43,746 nucleotides of DNA from an uncultured bacterium (GTDB lineage: Bacteria; Cyanobacteriota; Vampirovibrionia; Gastranaerophilales; Gastranaerophilaceae), in assembly GCA_900549855.1 (NCBI GenBank), contig URPS01000016.1:1-43746 (forward strand), given 5' to 3'. A model generated the notes under the pieces. The model searched no databases. It was given only the letters and a program-made list of their open reading frames with translations, and had not been told where the DNA came from. Positions 31,202 to 40,247 of the stretch are shown one piece after another. Every line of letters begins with the position of its first letter. Position 1 is the stretch's first letter. The position numbers were made by a program, and so were the translations under genes.

Positions 31202-34200
31202 TAATTACCTCAAAAACTTTATTTTTATTTAAAATTGCAAATAACATCGGAACAATTACCAATGTCGCATAAGTTGCAAATAGAAGTCCGCCAATTACGG
31301 TACGACCGATAGGTGCGTTTTGTTCCCCACCTTCACCAATTCCTAAAGCCATTGGAAGCATACCTAAAATCATTGCAGAAGCTGTCATGATAACAGGTCT
31401 GATTCTTGTAAATCCTGCTTGAATAGCTGCTTGAGTTGAAGTAAAACCGGCTTTCATTTTATCTGTTGCAAATGATACAACCAAAATTGAGTTAGCGCAA
31501 GATACACCAACTGCCATGATTGAACCCATTAGCGCTTGAACACTAAATGTTGTATCTGATACAAACAACATCCATAATATGCCGGAAAGAGCAAGCGGTA
31601 CCGGTGTTATGATAATAAATGGATTTCTCCAAGATTGGAAGTTAACAACAATTAACAGGTATACAAGGATTAAGGCAAGCATTAAACCTGATAGTAGGGA
31701 TGAAAATACGTAGTTCATTGATTTTGCTTGACCGTGAACATTGATAAATGTACCTCGTGGAGCTTTTTTCTGATATTTTTTTACTACCTTATTAACATCA
31801 GATGCGACACCTGCCAAATCTCTATCCTGAATGTTAAGTAGAATATCGTATACAGGCATAATATCGTAGTGATTTACAACACTTGATGTTACTCCAGAAC
31901 GAACAGATGCAATATTTGCGAGCCTTACCGGCGCATCATTTTTGTAAGCAACAGGAATGTCTGTAACATTTTTAACGGTATCAACATTATACTGTGGAAC
32001 TTGAAGTGCTAATACGTAGTTAACACCATTTTCCGGATCGACCCAATAATTTGGTGCAACCTGACCGCTGGAAGTTAATGCGGTTAGTACGTTTCTGGAC
32101 ACTGTTTCTTGCGATAAATTCATCATACCGGCTCTTACTTTATCTACATCAACCTTAATTTCCGGTGTGTCTGTAATCTGGTGGATATGTGCATCGGCAA
32201 CACCTCTGATTTTTTTGATATCTTCAAGCATTTTTACAGTTAACTTATAGTTTTCTGTAATGTTTTTACCTTGAACTTGTACATCAATTGGAGATGCCAA
32301 ACCAAAATTAAGAATTTTTCCTACCATATCTGCGTTTTGGAAGAAAAATACAGTATCCGGAAATTCTTTGTTCAAATTCTTTCTTAATTTTTTTACGTAT
32401 TCTTTCGTTGGTTTGTGATTTTCGTTAAGTGAGATTAAGATTTCTCCATCGCCAACACCAATTGACGAACTGTCCATAAATGCCAAGTTCAAAGAACTTG
32501 CTGGAAGTCCGATATTATCAAGGATTGTATCCAATTCTTTTGGCGGAATTGTTTTTCTAATAGAATTTTCTATTTTAGTGAATTCTCTTGCAGTTTCTTC
32601 AATTCTTGTACCATGTGGTGCGTAGACATGAAGTCTTATTTGTCCGGCATCAACTTCCGGAAAGAAATTCTCTCCAATAAATGGAGTTATCAACAACGCA
32701 GAAAATATAACAGTTCCATAAATAATTCCAACGTGCTTAGGACGTTTAAGAATTGATTTAACTAAATATTTTTTATAAATTTTTCTAAGATTTTCAAAAT
32801 GAACATTTATCCAGTTATTTATTTTGTAAAGTAATGTTTTTTTGTTTAACACTTCCTTTTTGGCCAAAAGTTTATCTACAAGTACCGGTACAAGTGTATT
32901 TGAAAGTAGGTATGACCCGAGCATTGAGAAAATTACAGACATTGCAAGCGGAATGAATAAGTATTTTGTAGCACCTTCCATCAAAAATATCGGAGCGAAA
33001 ACCATACATATTGAAAGCGTAGAAACCAAAGTCGGAACCGCAACTTCAGCTGTAGATTTATAAATAACTTCTTTAATTGAAGCGAATTGCATTACGGACT
33101 TGTTTCTCAAAATATTCTCAATAACAACAGTTGCGTTATCGACCAACATGCCAATTGCCAAGCCCAGACCGCTCAATGACATCATATTTATTGTTTGTCC
33201 GAATATGGAAGAGAAAATAACCGCAAATAGTACAGATAGCGGAATTGAAATTGCGATAATAAATGTAGAGCGGACACTGCCCAAAAATAAAAGTACCATT
33301 AATGCTGTTAAAATAGCAGCTAATGTTCCGGAAAATATTACATCTCGAATAGATGCTTTTACGAATACTGATTGGTCAAAAAGAACCTGCATTTTTACGC
33401 TGTCAGGAATTGTTTTTGCAATAATAGGCAAAAGCTTTTTGGTGCCATCAACAACGCTTAACGAAGATACTCTACCGGATTTATATACTGTCATCAAAGA
33501 TCCCGGAGCACCGTTTTCTCTAACAATATTTGTCTGAATTGCGTTTCCGTCATGAATATATCCAACATCAGAAAGGTAAACCACTTGGTTAGCCTTTGGT
33601 GAAGTTATAGGAAAATCGTTCATTTCATTTACGGTTTGAGAAGCGTTATTCAAAGAAACAAGATAATCTTTGCCGCCAATTTTGGTGTTACCTGATGGAA
33701 TAATTACGTTTTGTCCGGCAACCGCTCTTGTAACATCAGCAGGAGTAAGACCTCTTGCTTCCATTTTTTGCATATTCAAATCAACAATAATCTGACGAAC
33801 TTTGCCGCCCATTGGTAGTGGAACCTGCGCCCCTTCAACTTTTGTAAGTTGAACTTTAATATTGTTTTGAGCAAGGTCAGTAACTTTTTGAATAGGTAAT
33901 TTTAAAGATGAAATTACAACTTGCAATACAGGAATGGTTGTCGGTGTATATTTTTGAATATTTGGCGGCATAATACCTGTCGGCATAGTTTTCATGCAAA
34001 CGTGGGAAGTTGAACTAACCTGTGTAATACCTGTATTTATGTCAGCTCCGGGATGAAGAAAAACTCTAATTACACCAACACCAAGGAGTGATTGAGATTC
34101 AATGTGCTCAATATCATTTACGCTGGATGCGTATGCTCGCTCTGCGATTGTTACAATTCTTCGCTCAATATCACGAGCCGGCATGCCGGTATAAGTCCAA

Positions 34201-34346
34201 ACTGCTGTTACTACAGGGGTATTTATTTCAGGAAAAATATCAATAGGAGTTTTTGCAATCGTTACTAAACCCATAATCAAAATAAATAAAGCCAATACAA
34301 TTACGGTATAATAATATTTTAAAACCATTTTTATAAAGTTTTTCAT
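31188..34346 (-). CDS. RND-family efflux permease
   Basis: 1052 residues, the full length of HAE-type RND pumps. Two sets of membrane segments are separated by two large periplasmic loops. Typical sequences are TPIDIFPEINTPVV after the first segment, GLGLAIGMLVDNATVVIENI with the proton-relay Asp, GENFFPEVDAGQ at the start of the second half, and a PIGRTVIGGLL motif near the end. It uses the proton-motive force to export drugs, lipids, metals or other compounds; the sequence does not say which. It overlaps the upstream outer-membrane factor gene by four bases and the downstream adaptor gene by 14, so the three form one operon. Confidence 0.95.
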   Translation of the reverse strand: MKNFIKMVLKYYYTVIVLALFILIMGLVTIAKTPIDIFPEINTPVVTAVWTYTGMPARDIERRIVTIAERAYASSVNDIEHIESQSLLGVGVIRVFLHPGADINTGITQVSSTSHVCMKTMPTGIMPPNIQKYTPTTIPVLQVVISSLKLPIQKVTDLAQNNIKVQLTKVEGAQVPLPMGGKVRQIIVDLNMQKMEARGLTPADVTRAVAGQNVIIPSGNTKIGGKDYLVSLNNASQTVNEMNDFPITSPKANQVVYLSDVGYIHDGNAIQTNIVRENGAPGSLMTVYKSGRVSSLSVVDGTKKLLPIIAKTIPDSVKMQVLFDQSVFVKASIRDVIFSGTLAAILTALMVLLFLGSVRSTFIIAISIPLSVLFAVIFSSIFGQTINMMSLSGLGLAIGMLVDNATVVIENILRNKSVMQFASIKEVIYKSTAEVAVPTLVSTLSICMVFAPIFLMEGATKYLFIPLAMSVIFSMLGSYLLSNTLVPVLVDKLLAKKEVLNKKTLLYKINNWINVHFENLRKIYKKYLVKSILKRPKHVGIIYGTVIFSALLITPFIGENFFPEVDAGQIRLHVYAPHGTRIEETAREFTKIENSIRKTIPPKELDTILDNIGLPASSLNLAFMDSSSIGVGDGEILISLNENHKPTKEYVKKLRKNLNKEFPDTVFFFQNADMVGKILNFGLASPIDVQVQGKNITENYKLTVKMLEDIKKIRGVADAHIHQITDTPEIKVDVDKVRAGMMNLSQETVSRNVLTALTSSGQVAPNYWVDPENGVNYVLALQVPQYNVDTVKNVTDIPVAYKNDAPVRLANIASVRSGVTSSVVNHYDIMPVYDILLNIQDRDLAGVASDVNKVVKKYQKKAPRGTFINVHGQAKSMNYVFSSLLSGLMLALILVYLLIVVNFQSWRNPFIIITPVPLALSGILWMLFVSDTTFSVQALMGSIMAVGVSCANSILVVSFATDKMKAGFTSTQAAIQAGFTRIRPVIMTASAMILGMLPMALGIGEGGEQNAPIGRTVIGGLLFATYATLVIVPMLFAILNKNKVFEVINDEN

Positions 34347-35764
34347 AAATTATTATCCCCTTTATTATTGCAATTATCTGATTTCAAGTTACGCTCGCCT
34401 TTACCACCTAATGCTTTATAAATGTTTATTGTATCAACTAGAGCGCTGGTTTTTGCCAAATACATAGAGTTTTCATTAATCAAAAGTTGTCTTCTTGCAG
34501 CCAGCTCATCAATTTTATTTCCGGTACCATTTGTATACCGAATATTAGTAACCTTAAAATAGTGCTCTGACTTAGATATAACATTTCTGAACTCGTTATA
34601 AGAATTGTAGTCAGCCTTATAGCTGGAAAGAGCATTTTCTGTTTCGCAAACTGCGTTTAAGAGTACGTTATTATATTGGTGTAATTTTTCAACTGCGAGT
34701 GCCTTATTATATTTCAAATACGACATTTTGTATCCACCGGTATATAAATCGAATAATAAGCCTGCACCTAATTGATAAACTGTGCTGTCCCAATTGAATA
34801 AACGTCCTGCTTTTATACTTTCGAAACCGACAACTTCATTCAAGTTTATGGAAGGTAAAAAAGCTTTTTTTGCGGCTTTTACATCGTATGCAACTTTTTT
34901 AATTCCATATTCCGCTTGCATTACATCAGGACGGTTGAATAAATAATCAGAAGGAATATTCGCATTTACACCAAATGGAAATGTAATCGTATCCGGATTA
35001 TTTCTTTGGATATTATTATCGCCATCAGGAGAAACACCTCTCAAAACTGCAAATTGATGAAGTAAAATTTCTCTTTGTCTTAACAATGTATTAAGCTGAT
35101 TTCTTTGGGTTACAAGTTCATATTCGCTTGTGTATAAATTATCATAAGGAATTAATCCGCCATCATATAGTTGTCGTTTTAGCTTTATTGTTTCTTCAAG
35201 ATTTGCGACAATTTCTTCTTGGTTCGTTATTAGTTTATCGTCGGCAATAATGTTAAAGTAAGATGCTGCAACTTCAGAGGATAAGGATAATTTTGCGATG
35301 TCCAAGTCACTTTTACTAATTTTAACTCCCATTTTTGAAGCTTGAACTTTATCTGCAATTTTTCCAAAAATATCAAGTTCCCAGTTTAATAAAAGTGGAA
35401 AGTACGTAAGGTAGCCGCTGCCATATTTGCCTGTCCAGCGTGAAATAGTTTTGTATGGGTAAATACTTGGGTTAATACTTAACTGCGGCAGTCTTTGAGC
35501 ATTAATAGTCCCTAAAATTGCTTCTGATTCTTTAATTCGAGCTTCCGTCATTTTTATACTCAAATTATTTTCCAAAGCTTCTTCTATGTAACCATTAAGA
35601 ACATTATCGCCATAATTTTCCCAATATGGTTCCAATTCAAAGTTTTTTTCCGGTTGTTTCTTTTGTTTTTCTATTTTTATAGCTTGATGAGTGCCTGTAA
35701 CTTCTTGGGCAAATACCGGCATTACAAACGCACTCAATATTAAAATTGTAATTATCTTTTTCAC
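34343..35764 (-). CDS. Outer-membrane efflux factor (TolC/NodT family)
   Basis: 473 residues, GTG start with AAGGGA upstream. A signal peptide (about 1-19, ending VFAQE) lacks the lipobox common in NodT-type proteins. Two related halves show the TolC pattern: NLSIKMTEARIKESEAILGTINAQRLPQL, LSSEVAASYFNI in the first, and NRPDVMQAEYGIKKVAYDVKAA, FLPSINLN in the second, each giving long helices and two beta strands for the trimeric channel. It is the first gene of the efflux operon and is transcribed away from the LysR gene. It provides the exit duct for the RND pump. Confidence 0.92.
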   Translation of the reverse strand: MKKIITILILSAFVMPVFAQEVTGTHQAIKIEKQKKQPEKNFELEPYWENYGDNVLNGYIEEALENNLSIKMTEARIKESEAILGTINAQRLPQLSINPSIYPYKTISRWTGKYGSGYLTYFPLLLNWELDIFGKIADKVQASKMGVKISKSDLDIAKLSLSSEVAASYFNIIADDKLITNQEEIVANLEETIKLKRQLYDGGLIPYDNLYTSEYELVTQRNQLNTLLRQREILLHQFAVLRGVSPDGDNNIQRNNPDTITFPFGVNANIPSDYLFNRPDVMQAEYGIKKVAYDVKAAKKAFLPSINLNEVVGFESIKAGRLFNWDSTVYQLGAGLLFDLYTGGYKMSYLKYNKALAVEKLHQYNNVLLNAVCETENALSSYKADYNSYNEFRNVISKSEHYFKVTNIRYTNGTGNKIDELAARRQLLINENSMYLAKTSALVDTINIYKALGGKGERNLKSDNCNNKGDNNL

Positions 35765-35825
35765 ATTATAATCCCTTGACTATTTAAGTATAAAATAACA
35801 AACACTAAATGTATAATATTAATAT

Positions 35826-35855
35826 ATTATAGTCACTATAGCTTTTATCTATAAT
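35826..35855. promoter_or_regulatory. Inverted repeat in the lysR-efflux divergent region
   Basis: ATTATAG (35826-35832) and CTATAAT (35849-35855) face each other across 16 bases, with further ATAG/CTAT dyads between them. Palindromes with T-N11-A character between a LysR gene and its divergent target are the usual binding sites of such regulators. Confidence 0.45.
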
Positions 35856-35881
35856 ATTAAGATTTTTTATATCTTTTTTGA

Positions 35882-35887
35882 TATAAT
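35882..35887 (+). promoter_or_regulatory. -10 box of lysR with start point at the start codon
   Basis: TATAAT at 35882-35887 places +1 at 35894, the A of the ATG. There is no ribosome-binding site and the -35 region is poor. Confidence 0.45.
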
Positions 35888-35893
35888 AATGTT

Positions 35894-36772
35894 ATGAATT
35901 TTAATCAAATTAAACACGTTTTAGTTATAGCAGAAGAAAAAAATTTTACCAATGCTGCAAAAAAGTTATTTATATCGCAGCCTTCTTTAAGTAAAAGCGT
36001 AAAACTTTTGGAAGAAGAACTTGGGGTTGAAATTTTTGAAAGAAATCCGATTAAGTTAACTCATGCCGGCGAAATTTTTATCACAAAAGCAAAAAGAATT
36101 ATTTCTGAGATTAGCGAATTAGAAATAGAAATGTCTGATATTTCCAGCCAATCAAAAACTTATATCGTAATTGGTATTCCATCTCACAGGTGTTATTGTT
36201 TTATGCCAAGAATTTTGAAGGAATTGCACGAAGAATATCCAAATTGTTATATCAAAATAGAGGAATATCCGACTTTTATTCTAAAACAAATGTTAGAAGA
36301 AGATAAGATTGATTTTTATTTGGGTACAGAAAATCCAGATAGTTTAATATATAAAGCGGAACATATTTGTAATGAAACGGTTTTTGCAACTTATCCTAAA
36401 AGTTGGGAAATAAATTGTGAAAAGGATGAAATAGATATAAAGGAGTTTCAAGACAGAAATTTTATAATTTTTCCTGAACAATTAGCATTGAGTAAATACC
36501 TCAAATCTTTGTGTGAAGAAAACGGATTTACCCCTAAGGCAATAATTGAATGTCATAATGCGGAAACAATTTATTCTATGATTAATGAAGGATTGGGAGC
36601 TTCATTTTTGCCGGAATTATTTATCAAATATTTTCCGGAACAGGAAAATGTTATTTATAAAAAAATTAAGGGTTATAATTTTAAAAGAGAATTTGCGATT
36701 TTTTATAAAAAAGATAAGTATTTAGTACAACCTGCCGTAAAATTTTTAGAATTGTTCAAAAAAATAAATTAA
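35894..36772 (+). CDS. LysR-family transcriptional regulator
   Basis: 292 residues, standard length. The N-terminal winged helix-turn-helix (1-60) reads NFNQIKHVLVIAEEKNFTNAAKKLFISQPSLSKSVKLLEEELG with the normal family start, confirming ATG 35894. The effector-binding domain (about 90-290) has the usual two-lobed pattern (YIVIGIPSH near residue 95, MINEGLGASFLPE near 232). It is divergent from the efflux operon with 129 bases between them and probably controls it together with itself; the inducer is unknown. The gene seems to be transcribed without a leader, which would be unusual for a LysR gene. Confidence 0.92.
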   Translation: MNFNQIKHVLVIAEEKNFTNAAKKLFISQPSLSKSVKLLEEELGVEIFERNPIKLTHAGEIFITKAKRIISEISELEIEMSDISSQSKTYIVIGIPSHRCYCFMPRILKELHEEYPNCYIKIEEYPTFILKQMLEEDKIDFYLGTENPDSLIYKAEHICNETVFATYPKSWEINCEKDEIDIKEFQDRNFIIFPEQLALSKYLKSLCEENGFTPKAIIECHNAETIYSMINEGLGASFLPELFIKYFPEQENVIYKKIKGYNFKREFAIFYKKDKYLVQPAVKFLELFKKIN

Positions 36773-36882
36773 CCAACTCTGCATTGTATTCTTTTTATTT
36801 TTTTATATTATGACTTTTAAGAATTTTCAATAATTTTTAGTATTCTTAAATGATTGTATAAATAAAAAGAAAGGATTAAAAA

Positions 36883-38160
36883 GTGGTTTCAGCTGAACAA
36901 AATAAAGATTTTATGAATTTGAAATTTGAAAATTTTGTAAATACTTTAGATGGTGAAGATTTATTTGATAAAACGAAGCGTTTGGATGAAGTTCTTTCAA
37001 GTAATATTATGACTGGAAATGAAGCTTTAGGCATGGTTACAATGAATAAAGTTCAGCCGGAATCAGGCATAAAAGAAAAAAACGGACATGTACATAATGT
37101 AATTATGCTTGGTTCAAATTCTTACCTAAACCTTTCTACACATCCTCAGGTTATGGAAGGTGCAAGACAAGCGCTTGAAAAATTTGGTTATGGTATGGGT
37201 GCTGTTTCAAATTATGCCGGTATCACTGATATTCATAAAGAATTAGAAAAACGTATAGCGAAATTTTATGGCGCAGAAGATTCAATTGTTTTCCCTAGCG
37301 GTTATGGTGCAAATATTGGTATCATATCTGCTTTATGCGGCAAAAATGATGTCATTATTAATGATGCTGCTAATCACGCTTCTATTTTCGATGGCTGTAT
37401 GCTTTCCGGAGCAGATATAAAAGTCTTTCCCCACCGTGATATGAAAGGGTTAGAAAGAATTCTTTCAAGAATACCTGATGAGAAGACCGGCCGTTTAATT
37501 ATCACAGATGGTGTATTCTCTATGGATGGTGATATGGCACCACTTGATAAAATCATAGAACTTGCAGAAAAATATAACTGTAGACTTATGGTTGATGATG
37601 CCCATGGTGTTGGAGTAGTAGGTCCTACCGGTCGTGGCACATCTGAATACTATGGTGTAATGGATAAAATCGACCTTAATGTTGGTATGTTGAGCAAAGG
37701 ACCTGGAGGTTTGGGCGGTTATTGCGCTGCTTCAAGACAAATTATTCAATATTTGAGATTGTATGCAAGAAGTTATTTTTTTTCAACAGCTCTTCCTGCT
37801 TCTGTTGCCGGAGGTTTAAATGAAGCTTTCAAATTATTGGAAGCTGATAATGCCGGCAGAGAAAAACTTTGGCAAAATACGGAATATCTAAAATCTAAAC
37901 TTTTAGAAAATGGATTTGATATTGGACATTCTCAATCTGCAGTTGTACCTGTAATGATTTATAGTGAGCCTATCCTTTTTGAAATGTATGAAAAACTAAG
38001 ACAGCGTGGTGTGTATGTAAATATTGTTACGTATCCTGCCGTAAGAAGAAAGGAGTGTCGTTTGAGATTATGTACAATGAAAGATTTAACTTTTAAACAG
38101 ATTGATAAGGCTGTTAAAATAATATCAGACTTGGGTCGGGAATATGGGCTGATTCATTAA
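36883..38160 (+). CDS. PLP-dependent alpha-oxoamine synthase (BioF/KBL/serine palmitoyltransferase family)
   Basis: 425 residues, GTG start with AAGGA upstream. Members condense an amino acid with an acyl-CoA, releasing CO2. Evidence: GSNSYLNLSTHPQV, GMGAVSNYAGITDIHKELE, YGAEDSIVFPSGYGANIG, NDAANHASIFDG with the PLP-stacking His, VDDAHGVGVVG with the PLP Asp, and the Schiff-base Lys272 in MLSKGPGG (usually SKALGG). About 70 extra residues at the N-terminus are not part of the core. It could be a 2-amino-3-ketobutyrate ligase, an amino-oxononanoate synthase or a lipid-forming synthase. No biotin genes are nearby, which favours something other than BioF. It lies about 106 bases before the ferritin-like gene on the same strand. 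Confidence 0.88.
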   Translation: MVSAEQNKDFMNLKFENFVNTLDGEDLFDKTKRLDEVLSSNIMTGNEALGMVTMNKVQPESGIKEKNGHVHNVIMLGSNSYLNLSTHPQVMEGARQALEKFGYGMGAVSNYAGITDIHKELEKRIAKFYGAEDSIVFPSGYGANIGIISALCGKNDVIINDAANHASIFDGCMLSGADIKVFPHRDMKGLERILSRIPDEKTGRLIITDGVFSMDGDMAPLDKIIELAEKYNCRLMVDDAHGVGVVGPTGRGTSEYYGVMDKIDLNVGMLSKGPGGLGGYCAASRQIIQYLRLYARSYFFSTALPASVAGGLNEAFKLLEADNAGREKLWQNTEYLKSKLLENGFDIGHSQSAVVPVMIYSEPILFEMYEKLRQRGVYVNIVTYPAVRRKECRLRLCTMKDLTFKQIDKAVKIISDLGREYGLIH

Positions 38161-38266
38161 TGTTTATCAAAAAATAACCAGTCGACTCTGTCCGATATGG
38201 TAATTAAATTTATATTTGTCTATTTTACTATCAAAAAGCAGTAAACCTGCGGAAAGGTAGGAACAA

Positions 38267-39586
38267 ATGGGATTTAATCCGTTAAAAGAAAAAGGGATTG
38301 CGATTTCAAAACAAATAAGAAATTGGCATCAAATTGTCGGAAAACCTTATAATAAGACAGAAGTTGATTGTTATACAAGAACACGACAAATATTGATGAA
38401 TGGTATAGAAGTTGAAGCTTGGGGTTTTAAGCACCAAATGAATAGGTTTATACCGAATAATAATGAGAAAGAACTTATTGCAGCAATAAGCAGAATTGAA
38501 GATTCTCAACAAGCAACAGCAAATTGGATGGGACCGGCAGACCAATCTGTTTTGGAAACAACATTGGGTTATGAGCAGGTGGCCGTAGATTTGACGGCTT
38601 GGATGGCTCAAAATGAACCGGACAAATACGTAAAGGAAACATTTGATTTTGGTTTATTAGAAGATTTTGACCATCTTTACAGATACAGTCAGTTTGCGTA
38701 TATGGAAGAAGGCATTAAACCAAATGAAATAGTACAAGGAAAAACAGATGTAATAATCGGCAGACCAACACAACACCACCATAATGACAATGGTTTGAGA
38801 ATTCGTAAACACTATGATAAAAAAACTGCTCATCCGCAAACTAAAGTTAATATTTTAACTTTATTATCAGGCGAACAGCAAACGCATAATTATTATGCAG
38901 AGCACGGTTTTATGTATGGCAATCACGTTCTTAGAGAAACTTATGCAGAGATTAAAGATGTTGAAGAAGAACATGTAACTATGTATGAATCTTTGATTGA
39001 TCCGACAGAAACTATGTGGGAAAAATTCTTAATTCATGAATTTACAGAGGTTTGTAATTATTACACTTGTGTCGAAGACGAAACGGATGCAAGAATAAAA
39101 AAAATCTGGGAATTGTTCCTTGATATAGAACTTGGACACTTGCAAGTTGCAGCAGATTTGTTTAAGAAATACGAAATGCGTGATCCGGAAGAAATTATTG
39201 GTAATGAAATTGTTATACCATGTCGATTTAAGAGCCAAAAAGATTATGTACAAAAAGTTCTGGAGAAAGAAGTCGATAAGCGATTAGAATCCGGCGGGAA
39301 ATTTACTGTAATAAAAGAACTTGCAGAAGATTGGGCAAGTTATAAGGTTCAAGAGAAACAAAATGAAGTAAGTTCGCCTTCTGAAAACGCAATTCGCTTG
39401 GCAGAAATATTTCACGATAGAGATATTGTAGCTGCTGGTGACGAACTTAAAGCTAAAGAAGTTGATATTCTTGAAAAAGGATTGCAGCCAAAGGCTGTCG
39501 CCGAAAATACGGTAATGCCCGAAGAATTAGAAAGAATGATTGAAAAACATCATAAGGGTAAAGATAAAAGAAAGAAACTAATTTAG
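38267..39586 (+). CDS. Ferritin-like (diiron four-helix) protein of unknown function
   Basis: 439 residues, ATG start with GTAGGA before it. Long amphipathic helices carry paired carboxylate/His signals: YYAEHGF, EEEHVTMYE (an E-E-x-H type motif) and later EFTEVCNYY followed by DIELGHLQVA (ExxH). Two ExxH-type motifs on separate helices are the hallmark of diiron ferritin-like proteins, here embedded in a protein much longer than ferritin. A His-rich QHHHNDN stretch lies in the middle. The end is charged and Lys-rich. Possible roles are oxidation of a substrate or protection from oxygen. It may be cotranscribed with the alpha-oxoamine synthase. The exact family is not recognised. Confidence 0.65.
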   Translation: MGFNPLKEKGIAISKQIRNWHQIVGKPYNKTEVDCYTRTRQILMNGIEVEAWGFKHQMNRFIPNNNEKELIAAISRIEDSQQATANWMGPADQSVLETTLGYEQVAVDLTAWMAQNEPDKYVKETFDFGLLEDFDHLYRYSQFAYMEEGIKPNEIVQGKTDVIIGRPTQHHHNDNGLRIRKHYDKKTAHPQTKVNILTLLSGEQQTHNYYAEHGFMYGNHVLRETYAEIKDVEEEHVTMYESLIDPTETMWEKFLIHEFTEVCNYYTCVEDETDARIKKIWELFLDIELGHLQVAADLFKKYEMRDPEEIIGNEIVIPCRFKSQKDYVQKVLEKEVDKRLESGGKFTVIKELAEDWASYKVQEKQNEVSSPSENAIRLAEIFHDRDIVAAGDELKAKEVDILEKGLQPKAVAENTVMPEELERMIEKHHKGKDKRKKLI

Positions 39587-39590
39587 ATAA

Positions 39591-39625
39591 CAAAAGACTG
39601 GGTTAAGTAAACCCAGTCTTTTGTT
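39591..39625 (+). terminator. Rho-independent terminator after the ferritin-like gene
   Basis: A 14-base stem (39591-39604 with about 39610-39623) with a short loop, and a short T-rich run after it. Confidence 0.8.
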
Positions 39626-39645
39626 TATGTAATTTATTACTGCAT

Positions 39646-39717
39646 TAACCGCTCTTTTAGGGAGGTCGCAGTCGTTCTTGAGCTTTGCAAAAGTTACGAA
39701 TGCGGGTGGGTGTTAAT
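39646..39717 (+). repeat. Dispersed repeat A, copy 3
   Basis: TTTTAGGGAGGTCGCAGTCG, then TTCTTGAGCTTTGC and ACGAATGCGGGTGGGTG. The ends carry CATTAAC and GTTAATG, a seven-base terminal inverted repeat. Lies between the convergent ferritin-like gene and minE. Confidence 0.85.
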
Positions 39718-39727
39718 GTTTATTAAT

Positions 39728-40246
39728 TTATTTTGCTTCAATTTCTTCTTCAGAATTTTCTTCTTTTTCGCTAGAGTTCATTTCTTCCGGAGTTGATACA
39801 GCTTGTGATTTCGTTTCGGATTCATCATCAGTATCTTGCTGAGCTTCTTCTTCAGAATCTTCTTCTGTACTTTCTTCATCTTCGGATTTTGCGCTAATTT
39901 CTTCTGCTTTTTCTTCAAGCTTTTCTGCTTCTGCTTTCAGAGCTGCTTCGATTTCCTCTTCTTCTTTTGCTCTAATAACAGGAATTGAAAGCATTAGTGC
40001 AACTTGATCACCTTCATGTTCAAAATTTAATTCCAAAAGTTCTTTATCTAGTTCAACATAGCGAGATAACAAATCTATCAATTCGCCACGCATTTGTTCC
40101 AATATTTTTGGAGTTAAATTGGTTCTGTCTTGCATTAAAACTAATTTTAATCTGTTTGTTGCAACAGATTTAGAAGCATCACCCTGTTCTTCTTGAGGGC
40201 GGAAGAACTTAGCCACTGTATTATAAATATCAGAGAAAAGTCCCAT
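39728..40246 (-). CDS. minE: Cell-division topological factor MinE with a long acidic tail
   Basis: 172 residues, about twice the usual length. Residues 1-90 are MinE: the membrane-binding start MGLFSDIYNTVAKFF, then ATNRLKLVLMQDRTNLTPKIL with the MinD-binding helix, and ELIDLLSRYVELDKE with the dimer strand. MinE stimulates the MinD ATPase and drives pole-to-pole oscillation. From about residue 92 comes an extra tail of mostly Glu, Ser, Asp and Lys, first helical (EEEEIEAALKAEAEK) and then low-complexity. Such a tail is not part of standard MinE. It is the last gene of minCDE, one base after minD's stop codon, with its ribosome-binding site inside minD. Confidence 0.93.
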   Translation of the reverse strand: MGLFSDIYNTVAKFFRPQEEQGDASKSVATNRLKLVLMQDRTNLTPKILEQMRGELIDLLSRYVELDKELLELNFEHEGDQVALMLSIPVIRAKEEEEIEAALKAEAEKLEEKAEEISAKSEDEESTEEDSEEEAQQDTDDESETKSQAVSTPEEMNSSEKEENSEEEIEAK

Positions 40247-40247
40247 C

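Noticed and set aside
33100..33537. 145-codon open frame on the plus strand
   Set aside because: It lies wholly inside the RND permease gene on the opposite strand; it is a shadow of strong coding sequence.
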